In this document: piece by piece, positions 47,209-55,615 of the stretch
How positions within the stretch are numbered: the first letter of the stretch is position 1
Layout of the letters: each line of letters begins with the position of its first letter
Origin: Burkholderiales bacterium
GTDB taxonomy: Bacteria; Pseudomonadota; Gammaproteobacteria; Burkholderiales; Burkholderiaceae_C
Length of the DNA: 64,000 nucleotides
Direction: 5' to 3'
Assembly: GCA_016191525.1 (NCBI GenBank)
Contig: JACPOK010000040.1
Coordinates: 124,001-188,000 of the forward strand
Translations under genes and position numbers: made by a program
Notes under the pieces: model-generated
Told to the model about the DNA's origin: nothing
The model's database searches: none
What the model saw: the letters and a program-made list of their open reading frames with translations, nothing else

Positions 47209-47887
47209 AAAGGGTTGCGATAAGGGCGGCCAGTGCAAACCACTGGAACGCGTAGCCGTAATGTTTCTCGACGCCGCTGGCCGCCCGGGGCCAGTCGCGC
47301 AGCAGGCCCTCGGAAGGCGCGCCCGTCTGCTGCACGGACAGGTCCTGCCGCAGCGGCAGCCGGGTTTGCGCGCTGAACTCGCCCAGGTCGAGATTCTGCC
47401 GGATGGCGCCCGCGGGCGAGCCGGCGAACTCGTATAGCTTGGCCGGCGGCGGGGCGATGCGGCCTTGCACCTCCACAATGCCGGCCGGTGTTTCCACCGG
47501 CGGCAGGCGGTCGCGCTGGGCGAAGTCGCGCGGCACCCAGCCACGCTGCACGGCGACAACGCCGCCGTCCTCCAGCGCCAGGGGCGCCACCAGGTAGAAG
47601 CCCGGCTTGCCCTGCATCTGCCGGTTGTCCAGGTAGACGCTGTGTTCAGGCAGCCAGCGGCCGCGCAGCCGCACCGGCCTGTGCATCTCGTTTGCTATTA
47701 TTTTTATAGCTGCCAAAGCGCGCCCATCAAGCGCCGCGAGGCTTTTTCTCTCTTCAATCGCGGCCTGCAGCGCTTCTTTCTGGGCGGCGCGCGACAGCTG
47801 CCACGCACCCAGCCAGACCGTCGCCGCCATGCCCAGCAGGGCGGCCAGGGTCAACAGCCAGAAGCGGTGCGCGGCAGGCCGTGTCAC
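47159..47887 (-). CDS. SURF1 family cytochrome c oxidase assembly protein
   Basis: Inner-membrane factor for insertion of heme A into subunit I. The 242-residue protein has an N-terminal helix (FWLLTLAALLGMAATVWLGAW), a periplasmic domain with VRLRGRWLPEHSVYLDNRQ and VAVQRGWVPRD, and a second helix near the end (HYGYAFQWFALAALIATLYV), the two-helix SURF1 layout. The start codon is GTG. It is the first gene of the heme A/SCO operon and diverges from the DUF2909 gene with only 15 bases between them. Confidence 0.93.
   Translation of the reverse strand: MTRPAAHRFWLLTLAALLGMAATVWLGAWQLSRAAQKEALQAAIEERKSLAALDGRALAAIKIIANEMHRPVRLRGRWLPEHSVYLDNRQMQGKPGFYLVAPLALEDGGVVAVQRGWVPRDFAQRDRLPPVETPAGIVEVQGRIAPPPAKLYEFAGSPAGAIRQNLDLGEFSAQTRLPLRQDLSVQQTGAPSEGLLRDWPRAASGVEKHYGYAFQWFALAALIATLYVWFQFVAPRRKSRRA
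47694..47710. repeat. AT-rich 17-bp palindrome, copy 6 (inside SURF1)
   Basis: GCTAT-TATTTTT-ATAGC with perfect arms. On the minus coding strand it reads GCT ATA AAA ATA ATA GCA (AIKIIA), in the same codon phase as the other coding copies, here in the periplasmic domain and not in a signal peptide. Confidence 0.75.
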
Positions 47888-47902
47888 GGGATAATCCCCC
47901 GC

Positions 47903-48124
47903 ATGAAGTACCTTGTGCTGCTCGCGTTCGTGGCCATCATCGGCAGCCTGGCCTCGGCCCTGTTTTTCATGATGAAGGACGGGCAGGGCGGCAAGGCCAA
48001 GACCAGCAACATGGCGCGCGCGCTGGCGTTTCGCGTCGGCTTTTCCATCCTGCTGTTCGTCTGCATCCTCTTGGCCTGGAAGTTCGGCTACATCCAGCCG
48101 ACCGGCATTCCCGCCGGAAAGTAA
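47903..48124 (+). CDS. DUF2909-type twin-transmembrane protein
   Basis: A 73-residue protein with two membrane helices (VLLAFVAIIGSLASALFFMM and VGFSILLFVCILLAWKFGYI) separated by a short basic loop. Small twin-helix proteins of this kind are common between SURF1 and coxIII in betaproteobacteria and are thought to be linked to oxidase assembly. The ATG lies 15 bases from the divergent SURF1 start, so its promoter must overlap SURF1. A bidirectional hairpin follows. Confidence 0.85.
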   Translation: MKYLVLLAFVAIIGSLASALFFMMKDGQGGKAKTSNMARALAFRVGFSILLFVCILLAWKFGYIQPTGIPAGK

Positions 48125-48145
48125 AAAGAGCGCCTCGCGGCGCTC
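48123..48145 (-). terminator. Terminator between coxIII and the DUF2909 gene
   Basis: GAGCGCC (48128-48134) pairs with GGCGCTC (48139-48145) around TCGC. On the minus strand the stem is followed by TTTTT, so it ends the cox structural operon; on the plus strand it has only a weak T-run (CTTGT). Confidence 0.85.
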
Positions 48146-48164
48146 CTTGTCCCGGCGGGGCAGG

Positions 48165-49046
48165 TCACAGCCAGTAGACCAGCGTGTACAGGCCCAGCCA
48201 CACCACGTCCACGAAGTGCCAGTACCAGGCCGCGCCCTCGAAGCCGAAGTGGCGGTCGGCCGTGAAGTGGCCCTTCATCAGGCGCAGGGTGATGAACAGC
48301 AGCATCAGCATGCCGATCAGCACGTGGAAGCCGTGGAAGCCCGTCAGCATGAAGAAGGTGGAACCGTAGGCGCCCGAGGTGAGCTTCAGGTTCAGCTCGT
48401 GATAGGCGTGGAAATATTCGTAAGCCTGCACGCCGACGAAAGTGGCGCCCAGGATCACCGTGACCCACATGAAGGCGATGGTGCGGCCGCGGTGGTTTTC
48501 GCGCAGCGCGTGGTGGGCGATGGTGAGCGTGACGCCGGAGGACAGCAGCAGCGCGGTGTTGATCGTCGGCAGCCAGAACGGCGTCATGGTCTCGAACGGC
48601 TCGATGATGCCGCCCGGCGAAGCGGTGGCACCGGCGGCGAGGCTGGGCCACACGGCCTTGAAGTTGGGCCACAGCAGCGCGTTGTCCAGGCTGCCCAGCG
48701 CGGGCACCGAGTGGTCACGCATCCACCACAAGGCGCTGAAGAAGGCGCCGAAGAACATCACTTCGGAGAAGATGAACCAGCTCATGCTCCAGCGGAACGA
48801 CAGGTCCACCTTGTGGCCGTACTGGCCGGATTCGCTTTCGCCGATGGCGTCGCGGAACCACTGGAACAGCACCCAGAACAGCCACAGGAAGCCGAAGAAC
48901 AGCAGGTACTTGAAAGCATCGGTGCCATTGATCCACTGGGTGGCGCCGAAGATGATGCACAGCAGCCCGAAAGCCGCCATCACCGGGTGGCGAGACGGAT
49001 GGGGCACGAAATAGTAAGGCGTGGTGCCTGGTGCGCTTGAACTCAT
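48165..49046 (-). CDS. Cytochrome c oxidase subunit III
   Basis: Integral subunit of the aa3-type oxidase, 293 residues, with seven predicted helices. The N-terminus YYFVPHPSRHPVMAAFGLL and the C-terminal HFGFEGAAWYWHFVDVVWLG (a subunit III signature) are diagnostic. WRMSWFIFSEVMFF-like positions match (WSMSWFIFSEVMFFGAFF). It is the last gene of the cox structural operon, before a good terminator. Subunit III stabilises the complex and the proton-uptake path. Confidence 0.96.
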   Translation of the reverse strand: MSSSAPGTTPYYFVPHPSRHPVMAAFGLLCIIFGATQWINGTDAFKYLLFFGFLWLFWVLFQWFRDAIGESESGQYGHKVDLSFRWSMSWFIFSEVMFFGAFFSALWWMRDHSVPALGSLDNALLWPNFKAVWPSLAAGATASPGGIIEPFETMTPFWLPTINTALLLSSGVTLTIAHHALRENHRGRTIAFMWVTVILGATFVGVQAYEYFHAYHELNLKLTSGAYGSTFFMLTGFHGFHVLIGMLMLLFITLRLMKGHFTADRHFGFEGAAWYWHFVDVVWLGLYTLVYWL

Positions 49047-49089
49047 TTGAACTCCTGATTCCCGAAATCTTTTCTTTGAATACCCGTAA

Positions 49090-49269
49090 TCACCTGACCA
49101 CCCAGTTGACCAGCAGCACCAGCCCCGCGACGAACAGGGCGACGCCGCACAGCGCGGCGATGATGATGTGGACAGGGTTCAGCTTGCCCATGTCTTCCTG
49201 CAGCCCCGCGCCCTTGCGGATGCCCACGAACGACCATGCCACGGCCCGGACCGTTTGCAGCACGTTCAT
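49090..49269 (-). CDS. DUF2970 small membrane protein
   Basis: A 59-residue protein with an amphipathic N-terminus (VLQTVRAVAWSFVGIRKGAG) and one membrane helix near the end (IIIAALCGVALFVAGLVLLV). DUF2970 proteins are found in betaproteobacterial cox operons between ctaG and coxIII, as here. It overlaps the ctaG stop by four bases (ATGA), so it is translationally coupled. Function unknown, probably in oxidase assembly. Confidence 0.85.
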   Translation of the reverse strand: MNVLQTVRAVAWSFVGIRKGAGLQEDMGKLNPVHIIIAALCGVALFVAGLVLLVNWVVR

Positions 49270-49838
49270 GCCGGCGCGGCGGGCGTCTTGCCCCCGACCT
49301 CGAAAAATGTGTACGACAGCGTGATCGTGGTGACGTCTTTCGACAGCCGCGGATCGATCACGAAGGCCACCGGCCACTGCTTCTTCTCGCCCGGCTCCAG
49401 CGTGTACTGGTTGAAGCAGAAGCACTCCAGCTTGTTGAAGTGGGCCGCCGCCTGGCTGGGCGCGTAGCTGGGGATGGCCTGCGCCGACATGCGGCGGTTC
49501 TGCACGTTCTGGAACTCGTACATCACCGTGGTGAGCTGCCCCGGGTGCACCTGCACCGAGCGCTGCGCGGGCCTGAATTCCCAGGGGCCGCGCGAGTTCG
49601 CGTCGAATTCGATGGTGATGGTGCGGGTGAGGTCGACCTGCGAATTGGCCAGGTTCACTTCACGGCCCGTGGTGCTGCCACCCGGCACCTGGCGCTCGGA
49701 CAGCGACAGGATGTTGACGCCGGTCATCTCGCAGATGGCCTTGTAGATGGGGATCAGCGCGTAGCCGAAGCCGAACATGCCGGCCGCGACAACGGCCAGC
49801 TTTCGCACCATCTTCAGGTTTTCCGCGCGCATGCCCAT
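49266..49838 (-). CDS. ctaG: Cytochrome c oxidase assembly protein CtaG (COX11 family)
   Basis: Copper chaperone for the CuB site of subunit I. The 190-residue protein has one N-terminal membrane helix (VRKLAVVAAGMFGFGYALIP) and a periplasmic immunoglobulin-like domain with the copper motif ECFCFNQ and the conserved FVIDP. An ATG six bases downstream of the chosen start is also possible. It lies between the small assembly protein and the DUF2970 gene. Confidence 0.95.
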   Translation of the reverse strand: MGMRAENLKMVRKLAVVAAGMFGFGYALIPIYKAICEMTGVNILSLSERQVPGGSTTGREVNLANSQVDLTRTITIEFDANSRGPWEFRPAQRSVQVHPGQLTTVMYEFQNVQNRRMSAQAIPSYAPSQAAAHFNKLECFCFNQYTLEPGEKKQWPVAFVIDPRLSKDVTTITLSYTFFEVGGKTPAAPA

Positions 49839-49848
49839 CTCGTTCCCG

Positions 49849-49962
49849 TCAGCGGCCCAGCAGGATCATCTTGGCCATGAAGCCGATGAAGAACACCGCC
49901 GCGATGGACGCGAGGACGAGCGCCATGCGCCGGTTGTTCTTCTTCTGCTCGGGGGTCATCAT
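49849..49962 (-). CDS. Cytochrome oxidase small assembly protein (37 residues)
   Basis: A very short gene between ctaD and ctaG. It encodes MMTPEQKKNNRRMALVLASI followed by a helix ending KMILLGR: a basic N-terminus and one membrane segment. A GGGAAGG ribosome-binding site precedes two adjacent ATGs. Tiny single-helix proteins at this place are known in betaproteobacterial cox operons. Coding is supported by position, ribosome site and charge pattern, not by a catalytic motif. Confidence 0.75.
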   Translation of the reverse strand: MMTPEQKKNNRRMALVLASIAAVFFIGFMAKMILLGR

Positions 49963-49976
49963 GCCGGCCTTCCCGT

Positions 49977-51692
49977 TCAGGCGACGCTGCCGTCAGGCTG
50001 CTCTTGCGGCGGCGGCATGTGCACGGCCGGCGAGCTCGGCTCGGGCATCACCCGGGCGTCCAGCACCTTGGTGGCCGTGGCGTCCAGGCGGGGAGGGGTC
50101 TCGAAAGTGTGGAAGGGCGCCGGCGACGGCACTTCCCATTCCAGGCCTTCGGCACCCTTGCCGTCCGGGTCGTTCCAGGGGCGCTGCGAAGCCTTCTCGC
50201 CCTTGCCCTGCATGCAGGGCAGCACGACGAAGAAGAAGAAGTACACCTGCGCCAGGCCGAAGCCGAAGGCGCCGATGGAGGCCACCATGTTGAAGTCGGC
50301 AAACTGCATCGGGTAGTCGGCATAGCGGCGCGGCATGCCGGCCAGACCCAGGAAGTGCATCGGGAAGAAGGTGACGTTGAAGAAGATCAGCGAGGCCCAG
50401 AAGTGGATCTTGCCGCGCTTCTCGTTGTACATCACGCCCGTCCACTTGGGCACCCAGTAGTAGAAGCCGGCGAACATCGCGTACAGCGAGCCGGCCACCA
50501 GCACGTAGTGGAAGTGGGCCACCACGTAGTAGGTATCCTGCAGCAGCAGATCGACCGGCGCGATCGCCAGGATCAGGCCGGTGAAGCCGCCCATGGTAAA
50601 CACGAAGATGAAGCCGACGGCGAACAGCATCGGCGTCTCGAAGGTCATCGAGCCCTGCCACATGGTGGCGATCCAGTTGAAGATCTTCACGGCCGTGGGC
50701 ACGGCGATCAGCATGGTGGCGTACATGAAGAACAGCTGGCCCGTCACCGGCATGCCGGTGGTGAACATGTGGTGCGCCCACACGATGAACGACAGGATGG
50801 CGATGGAGCTGGTGGCGTACACCATGGAGGCGTAGCCGAACAGGCGCTTGCGGGCGAAGGCCGGGATCACCTGGCTGATGATGCCGAAGGCCGGCAGGAT
50901 CATGATGTACACCTCGGGGTGGCCGAAGAACCAGAAGATGTGCTGGTACATCACCGGGTCGCCGCCGCCGGCGGGGTTGAAGAACGTGGTGCCGAAGTGG
51001 CGGTCGGTCAGCGTCATCGTGATGGCGCCGGCCAGAACCGGCATCACGGCGATCAGCAGGTAGGCGGTGATCAGCCAGGTCCAGGCGAACATCGGCATCT
51101 TCATCAGCGTCATGCCGGGGGCGCGCATGTTCAGGATGGTGACGATGATGTTGATCGAACCCATGATCGAGCTGGCGCCCATGATGTGCAGGGCGAAAAT
51201 GCCGGCGTCCATCGAGGGGCCCATCTGCAGCGTTAGCGGCGCATACAGCGTCCAGCCGGCGGCGGGGGCGCCGCCGGGCATGAAGAACGAGCCCACCACC
51301 ATGATGGCGGCCGGGATCAGCAGCCAGAAGCTGAAGTTGTTCATGCGGGCGAAGGCCATGTCGGCCGCGCCCACCTGCAGCGGGATCATCCAGTTCGCGA
51401 AGCCCACGAAGCCCGGCATGATGGCGCCAAACACCATGATGATGCCGTGCATGGTGGTGAGCTGGTTGAACAGCTCGGGATTCACCACCTGCAGGCCGGG
51501 CTGGAACAGCTCGGCGCGGATCAGCAGCGCCAGGATGCCGCCCACGATGAACATCGTGAACGAGAACAGCAGGTACAGCGTACCGATGTCCTTGTGGTTG
51601 GTGGCGAATACCCAGCGGCGCCAGCCATGCGGGTGGGCATGGTGCTCGTCGTGGCCGTGCTCATGATCGTGATGGTCGAGGACTGCGCTCAT
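49977..51692 (-). CDS. ctaD: Cytochrome c oxidase subunit I
   Basis: Catalytic subunit with heme a and the heme a3-CuB site. It is 571 residues with about twelve helices. The K-channel and CuB region WFFGHPEVYIMILPAFGI, the following HHMFTTG, and TYYVVAHFHYVL with heme ligands are intact. The His-rich N-terminus (HHDHEHGHDEHHAHPH) is typical of betaproteobacteria. The C-terminal tail is cytoplasmic and Pro/Glu-rich. It follows ctaC by 33 bases. Confidence 0.97.
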   Translation of the reverse strand: MSAVLDHHDHEHGHDEHHAHPHGWRRWVFATNHKDIGTLYLLFSFTMFIVGGILALLIRAELFQPGLQVVNPELFNQLTTMHGIIMVFGAIMPGFVGFANWMIPLQVGAADMAFARMNNFSFWLLIPAAIMVVGSFFMPGGAPAAGWTLYAPLTLQMGPSMDAGIFALHIMGASSIMGSINIIVTILNMRAPGMTLMKMPMFAWTWLITAYLLIAVMPVLAGAITMTLTDRHFGTTFFNPAGGGDPVMYQHIFWFFGHPEVYIMILPAFGIISQVIPAFARKRLFGYASMVYATSSIAILSFIVWAHHMFTTGMPVTGQLFFMYATMLIAVPTAVKIFNWIATMWQGSMTFETPMLFAVGFIFVFTMGGFTGLILAIAPVDLLLQDTYYVVAHFHYVLVAGSLYAMFAGFYYWVPKWTGVMYNEKRGKIHFWASLIFFNVTFFPMHFLGLAGMPRRYADYPMQFADFNMVASIGAFGFGLAQVYFFFFVVLPCMQGKGEKASQRPWNDPDGKGAEGLEWEVPSPAPFHTFETPPRLDATATKVLDARVMPEPSSPAVHMPPPQEQPDGSVA

Positions 51693-51725
51693 CTTGATTT
51701 CCTTGTCGATTCGGTGCGGGGCGGC

Positions 51726-52880
51726 TTACTTGCCGCGCTGGGCCAGGACTTCGGCGGGCTGCACGAGCTGGCCGGTCTTGTTGGACCAGTTGTTCTTGGT
51801 GTAGCTGATGACGGCGGCGATGTCGGTGTCCGACAGCTGCTTCCATGCGGGCATGGCGCCCTTGCCGTTGAGCACGGTGTGGATCTGCTTGGTCTTGTCG
51901 GCGTCCAGCACCACGGGGCTGCCGTCCAACGGCTTGATCGGGCCGGCGCCCTTGCCGTTGGCCTGGTGGCAGGCGGCGCAGTTGGAGGCATAGACTTTCT
52001 CGCCGCGCTTGCTGATGTCGTCCAGCGTCCAGACCTTGGCCGGGTCGTCCTGCTTTGCGGCCATGGCCTTCTTCTGGCCGTCGACCCAGGCGCTGTACTC
52101 GGCGGCGGCCAGCACCTTCACATGGATGGGCATGTAGGCGTGCTCCTTGCCGCACAGCTCATAGCACTGGCCGTAGAAGTCGCCGGTCTTTTCGCTGCGG
52201 AACCAGGTGTCGCGCACGAAGCCGGGAATCGCGTCCTGCTTGACGCCGAAGGCCGGGATGCCCCAGGCGTGGATCACGTCGTTGGCGGTCGTGATGATGC
52301 GCACCTTCTTGTTGACGGGCACCACCAGCGGGTTGTCGACCTTCAGCAGGTAGTTGTCCGGGATGGTGCCCTTGGCGCCGTCGTTGGAAATTTCGCGGTG
52401 GGTGGCGTCCAGGGTGGACAGGAAGGACACGCCCTCGCCCTCGCCCTTGAGGTAGTCGTAACCCCACTTCCACTGGTAGCCGGTGGCCTTGATGGTCACG
52501 TCGGCGTTGCTGGTGTCCTTGGAGGCGACCAGCACCTTGGTGGCGGGCAGCGCCATCAGGATCACGATGACGAACGGGATGATGGTCCAGATGATTTCCA
52601 CCGTCACCGATTCGTGGAAGTTGGCCGGCTTGTGGCCCACCGACTTGCGGTGCTTCCAGATGGAATAGAACATCACGCCGAACACCACCACGAAGATCAC
52701 CGTGCAGGTGATCAGCATGAACCAGTGCAGCCAGGCCTGCTCCTCGGCGATGCGGGTGACCGCAGGGTGCAGGTTCAGCTGGCGCACCGCGGGGCCGCCG
52801 GGCAGGTCATTGACCGCATGGGCCCCGGTCACCGTTGCGGCCAGCAGCAGCGAGGCCAACTTGTTGTAAATGCTCTTCAT
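51726..52880 (-). CDS. ctaC: Cytochrome c oxidase subunit II with fused cytochrome c domain
   Basis: Carries the CuA electron-entry site. After a signal peptide (LASLLLAATVTGAHA) come two membrane helices, then the cupredoxin domain with CuA ligands in QCYELCGKEHAYMP. A C-terminal cytochrome c domain follows, with CAACH at about residue 322, so this is a caa3-type fusion common in betaproteobacteria. The start at ATG 52880 is preferred to a GTG three codons upstream because it gives the usual MKSIYNKLAS start. First gene of the structural operon. Confidence 0.95.
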   Translation of the reverse strand: MKSIYNKLASLLLAATVTGAHAVNDLPGGPAVRQLNLHPAVTRIAEEQAWLHWFMLITCTVIFVVVFGVMFYSIWKHRKSVGHKPANFHESVTVEIIWTIIPFVIVILMALPATKVLVASKDTSNADVTIKATGYQWKWGYDYLKGEGEGVSFLSTLDATHREISNDGAKGTIPDNYLLKVDNPLVVPVNKKVRIITTANDVIHAWGIPAFGVKQDAIPGFVRDTWFRSEKTGDFYGQCYELCGKEHAYMPIHVKVLAAAEYSAWVDGQKKAMAAKQDDPAKVWTLDDISKRGEKVYASNCAACHQANGKGAGPIKPLDGSPVVLDADKTKQIHTVLNGKGAMPAWKQLSDTDIAAVISYTKNNWSNKTGQLVQPAEVLAQRGK

Positions 52881-52949
52881 GGTTTTCACGTTGCCTTAAG
52901 CCTCAAATACAAATCCTGTCCGTCGCCCCGGCCTGCCCCGGGGCCCGCC

Positions 52950-53426
52950 TTACGCTTCGCGCAAGGCCCTTCGAATTTCCTGCGCCAGCGCCGGGCGCAA
53001 CTCGGGCCGCACGAAGCGGCCCACGGTCACCGACCGGCCCCGGGCCGACAGCGCGATCAGCGACCGGTCGGCCTCGCTGGGCTCCACACGGACCCAATCG
53101 CGGTCGAACTCGGCGCGCTCCAGCCGCCCGGCATTCTCCAGTTCCACCACCAGCTGGCGGCCCTGCAGCGAAATCTTCTCGCCGTCGGCCGCGTGCCGCG
53201 CGTACACCAGGAATGCCGCCCCCACCGCAGCCAGCTCGGCCCAGGCGAAGGGAAGCACCAGCGTGGCGCCCTGCCACCAGAAAAACCCGCCAATTCCAAG
53301 CGACACCACGCACAGCGACGCGTACAGCCACCCCAGCTGGGCGGGGCTGACCGAGCAGTTGCGCTTCAAAAACCAGTGGATGTTCTGGCCCTGGACAGTG
53401 GCGAAACGAAATACCGGGTGGGGCAC
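52950..53426 (-). CDS. DUF2244 membrane protein
   Basis: A 158-residue protein with two adjacent helices (LYASLCVVSLGIGGFFWWQG and VLPFAWAELAAVGAAFLVYA) and a cytoplasmic C-terminal domain. The N-terminus (RFATVQGQNIHWFLKRNCSV) fits DUF2244, which in alpha- and betaproteobacteria is often found just upstream of ctaC. It starts with GTG. A role in oxidase expression or assembly is suggested by context only. Confidence 0.82.
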   Translation of the reverse strand: MPHPVFRFATVQGQNIHWFLKRNCSVSPAQLGWLYASLCVVSLGIGGFFWWQGATLVLPFAWAELAAVGAAFLVYARHAADGEKISLQGRQLVVELENAGRLERAEFDRDWVRVEPSEADRSLIALSARGRSVTVGRFVRPELRPALAQEIRRALREA

Positions 53427-53466
53427 GGACGACGCTCACAAAATCAACCCGGCATTGTAGCGCGGG

Positions 53467-54357
53467 TTATCCCCCACTCCCCCTCCCCTGCAGCAGCTCG
53501 CGCATGTCGCGCAGCGACACGGCGCTCTGGGCGCTGACCTTGACCCGCGGCGCGGGCTTCAGGGCATGGCCGTAGATGATTTCGAAAGTCAGCGCCAGCC
53601 TGCCGTCCGGCCCGCGCAGCGCCTCGGCCAGGGCCGTTTCCAGCCCGGCCCGCCAGCCACGGCCGCGCAGGGCGGCAAAGCGCCGGGGATGCAGGTTGCT
53701 GCCCAGCTCTCGCAGCTCCTGCAGCAGCCGCGCGGGGCTCTCCCAGGTCAGGGTGATGCGCTCCATGTCCATCACCGGCTCGGCAAAGCCGGCCGCCACC
53801 AGCATGTCACCCCAGTCGTGCATGTCGGTGAATTCGTGGGCCGGCGGCGGCCAGCCCAGCGCCTGGTAGGCGGCGCGCAATTCGCGCAGGCTGTCCGGGC
53901 CCAGGCAGGAAAACATCAGGAAACCGTCCGTGGCGAGTGCCCGGTGCCACTGCGCGATGAGCCCTTGCGGGTCAGCGGCCATGTGCAGCGCCATGTTGGC
54001 CCACAGCATCTGCACCCCGCTGTCCGGCAGCGGCCCGAAGCGGGTGGGCGCACCGCCCAGCCGCTGCCACCAGGGCTTGGCCATGGACTTCATCGCCACC
54101 TGCGCACGCCGGGGCTGCGGCTCGGCCACGAGGCGCTCCGAGCGGGGGTAGCGGCGCGCCACCAGGCCGTCGGCTTCCAGGCCGCCACGCACCGGCTCCC
54201 AGTCGGCCCACGCGGTGGGTTGCAGGCGGATCCACTGCAGGCGGTCTTCCATCCGCCGGCCCACTTCCTCATGCAGCCAGGGCGGTCGCGGCGGCGCGGC
54301 GCGCTGCCAGCGGGCAGCGGCGTTGGGGTCGATGGTGGGGGGGCGTTCGGCGGTCAT
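53467..54357 (-). CDS. SAM-dependent methyltransferase, BioC-like
   Basis: A 296-residue class I methyltransferase. The region LWANMALHMAADPQGLIAQW, followed by LMFSCLGPDSLRELR, resembles BioC-type malonyl-ACP O-methyltransferases of the biotin pathway; the SAM-binding glycine motif upstream is less regular than usual. No other bio genes are adjacent, so the biotin role is not proven. The ATG lies 30 bases from the divergent comF-like start. Confidence 0.7.
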   Translation of the reverse strand: MTAERPPTIDPNAAARWQRAAPPRPPWLHEEVGRRMEDRLQWIRLQPTAWADWEPVRGGLEADGLVARRYPRSERLVAEPQPRRAQVAMKSMAKPWWQRLGGAPTRFGPLPDSGVQMLWANMALHMAADPQGLIAQWHRALATDGFLMFSCLGPDSLRELRAAYQALGWPPPAHEFTDMHDWGDMLVAAGFAEPVMDMERITLTWESPARLLQELRELGSNLHPRRFAALRGRGWRAGLETALAEALRGPDGRLALTFEIIYGHALKPAPRVKVSAQSAVSLRDMRELLQGRGSGG

Positions 54358-54387
54358 GAAGGCGGGTGCGACGAGTATATTGAGCCG

Positions 54388-55092
54388 ATGCTTCGCCAGT
54401 GGATCGACAGCCTCAAGGCGGCCACGCCCGGCCAATGCGCGGTCTGCCGCGCCTGGCCGGCGCAGCCGCTGTGCGAGGACTGCGTGGCGCGGTTCGCCCA
54501 GCCGCAGCCGCGTTGCGCCACCTGCGCGCTGCCGGTGCCCGGCGGTGTGGCGCGGTGCGGCCACTGCCTGCGCGAGCCCCCGGTGCTGGACAGCTGCTAC
54601 GCCGCCGTGCCTTATGCCTACCCCTGGTCGGGCCTGGTCGCGCAATTCAAGTTCCAGGACCAGCCGGGCTGGGCCCGCGCGCTCGCGACCGTGATGCGCA
54701 GTGCGCCGTGGATCGAACCGGCACTGGAGCAGGCCGACCTGGTGCTGCCGATGCCGCTGGCGCCGGCGCGGCTGGCCGAGCGGGGCTTCAACCAGGCGCT
54801 GGAACTGGCCCGCCACCTGGCACCGGCGAAGGCCGAAGCCGGCCTGCTGCTGCGGGTGCGCCACACGCCGCCGCAGGCCGCGCTGGACCGCGCCCGCCGG
54901 CTGGCCAACGTGAAAGACGCTTACGCACTGGAGCCGCTGCGGGCCCACGCCGTTCGCGGCAAACACGTCGCGCTGGTGGATGACGTCATGACCAGCGGCG
55001 CCTCGCTCTCCAGTGCCGCGGCGGTGCTCAAGCAGGCCGGCGCGGCGCGGGTCACGGCCGTGGTGCTGGCGCGCACCGGCGAACCGGGCTGA
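54388..55092 (+). CDS. ComF-family phosphoribosyltransferase-like protein
   Basis: A 234-residue protein with an N-terminal double zinc ribbon (CAVC..CEDC..CATC..CGHC within about 65 residues) and a C-terminal PRTase fold with the PRPP-binding loop VALVDDVMTSGAS. ComF proteins take part in DNA uptake in naturally competent bacteria (also called GntX). RRLANVKDAY is the conserved block before the loop. It diverges from the BioC-like gene and precedes trmL. Confidence 0.88.
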   Translation: MLRQWIDSLKAATPGQCAVCRAWPAQPLCEDCVARFAQPQPRCATCALPVPGGVARCGHCLREPPVLDSCYAAVPYAYPWSGLVAQFKFQDQPGWARALATVMRSAPWIEPALEQADLVLPMPLAPARLAERGFNQALELARHLAPAKAEAGLLLRVRHTPPQAALDRARRLANVKDAYALEPLRAHAVRGKHVALVDDVMTSGASLSSAAAVLKQAGAARVTAVVLARTGEPG

Positions 55093-55117
55093 GCCCAGCG
55101 CCGCCACAATGGCGGCC

Positions 55118-55615
55118 ATGTTCAACATCGTCCTGGTCGAGCCCGAAATACCGCCCAACACCGGCAACGTGATCCGGCTCGCGGCCAACACCGGCTGCGC
55201 GCTGCACCTCGTGGAGCCGCTGGGGTTTTCGATGGACGACCGCCACATGCGGCGCGCCGGGCTGGATTACCACGAGTACGCGCAGGTCCGGCGCCACGCG
55301 CACTGGCAGGCGTTCCTGGCGGCGGAACAGCCGCCCGCCGGCCGCCTGTTCGCGATGAGCACAAAGGCCACGCATTTCGTGCATGACACCGCCTTCAGCC
55401 CGGGCGACTTCCTGGTGTTCGGCTCCGAAACCCGGGGGCTGGATCCCGCCCTGCGCGACTCGTTTCCGCCGGCGCAATTGCTGCGCCTGCCGATGGTGGC
55501 CGGCCAGCGCAGCCTGAACCTGTCGAACGCCGTCGCGGTCACCGTGTTCGAGGCGTGGCGGCAGGCGGGGTTTCTTCCAGGAAATCCAGGAACGCCCGGG
55601 TCCGGGCCGGCATGA
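55118..55615 (+). CDS. trmL: tRNA (cytidine(34)-2'-O)-methyltransferase TrmL
   Basis: SPOUT-family enzyme that methylates the wobble base of tRNA-Leu. The 165-residue protein starts MFNIVLVEPEIPPNTGNVIR, with motif 2 FGSETRGLDPALR and motif 3 RSLNLSNAVAVTVFEAWRQ forming the knot. An ATG three codons earlier is possible. The last ~26 codons overlap the 3' end of the opposing LysR gene by 77 bases. Confidence 0.94.
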   Translation: MFNIVLVEPEIPPNTGNVIRLAANTGCALHLVEPLGFSMDDRHMRRAGLDYHEYAQVRRHAHWQAFLAAEQPPAGRLFAMSTKATHFVHDTAFSPGDFLVFGSETRGLDPALRDSFPPAQLLRLPMVAGQRSLNLSNAVAVTVFEAWRQAGFLPGNPGTPGSGPA

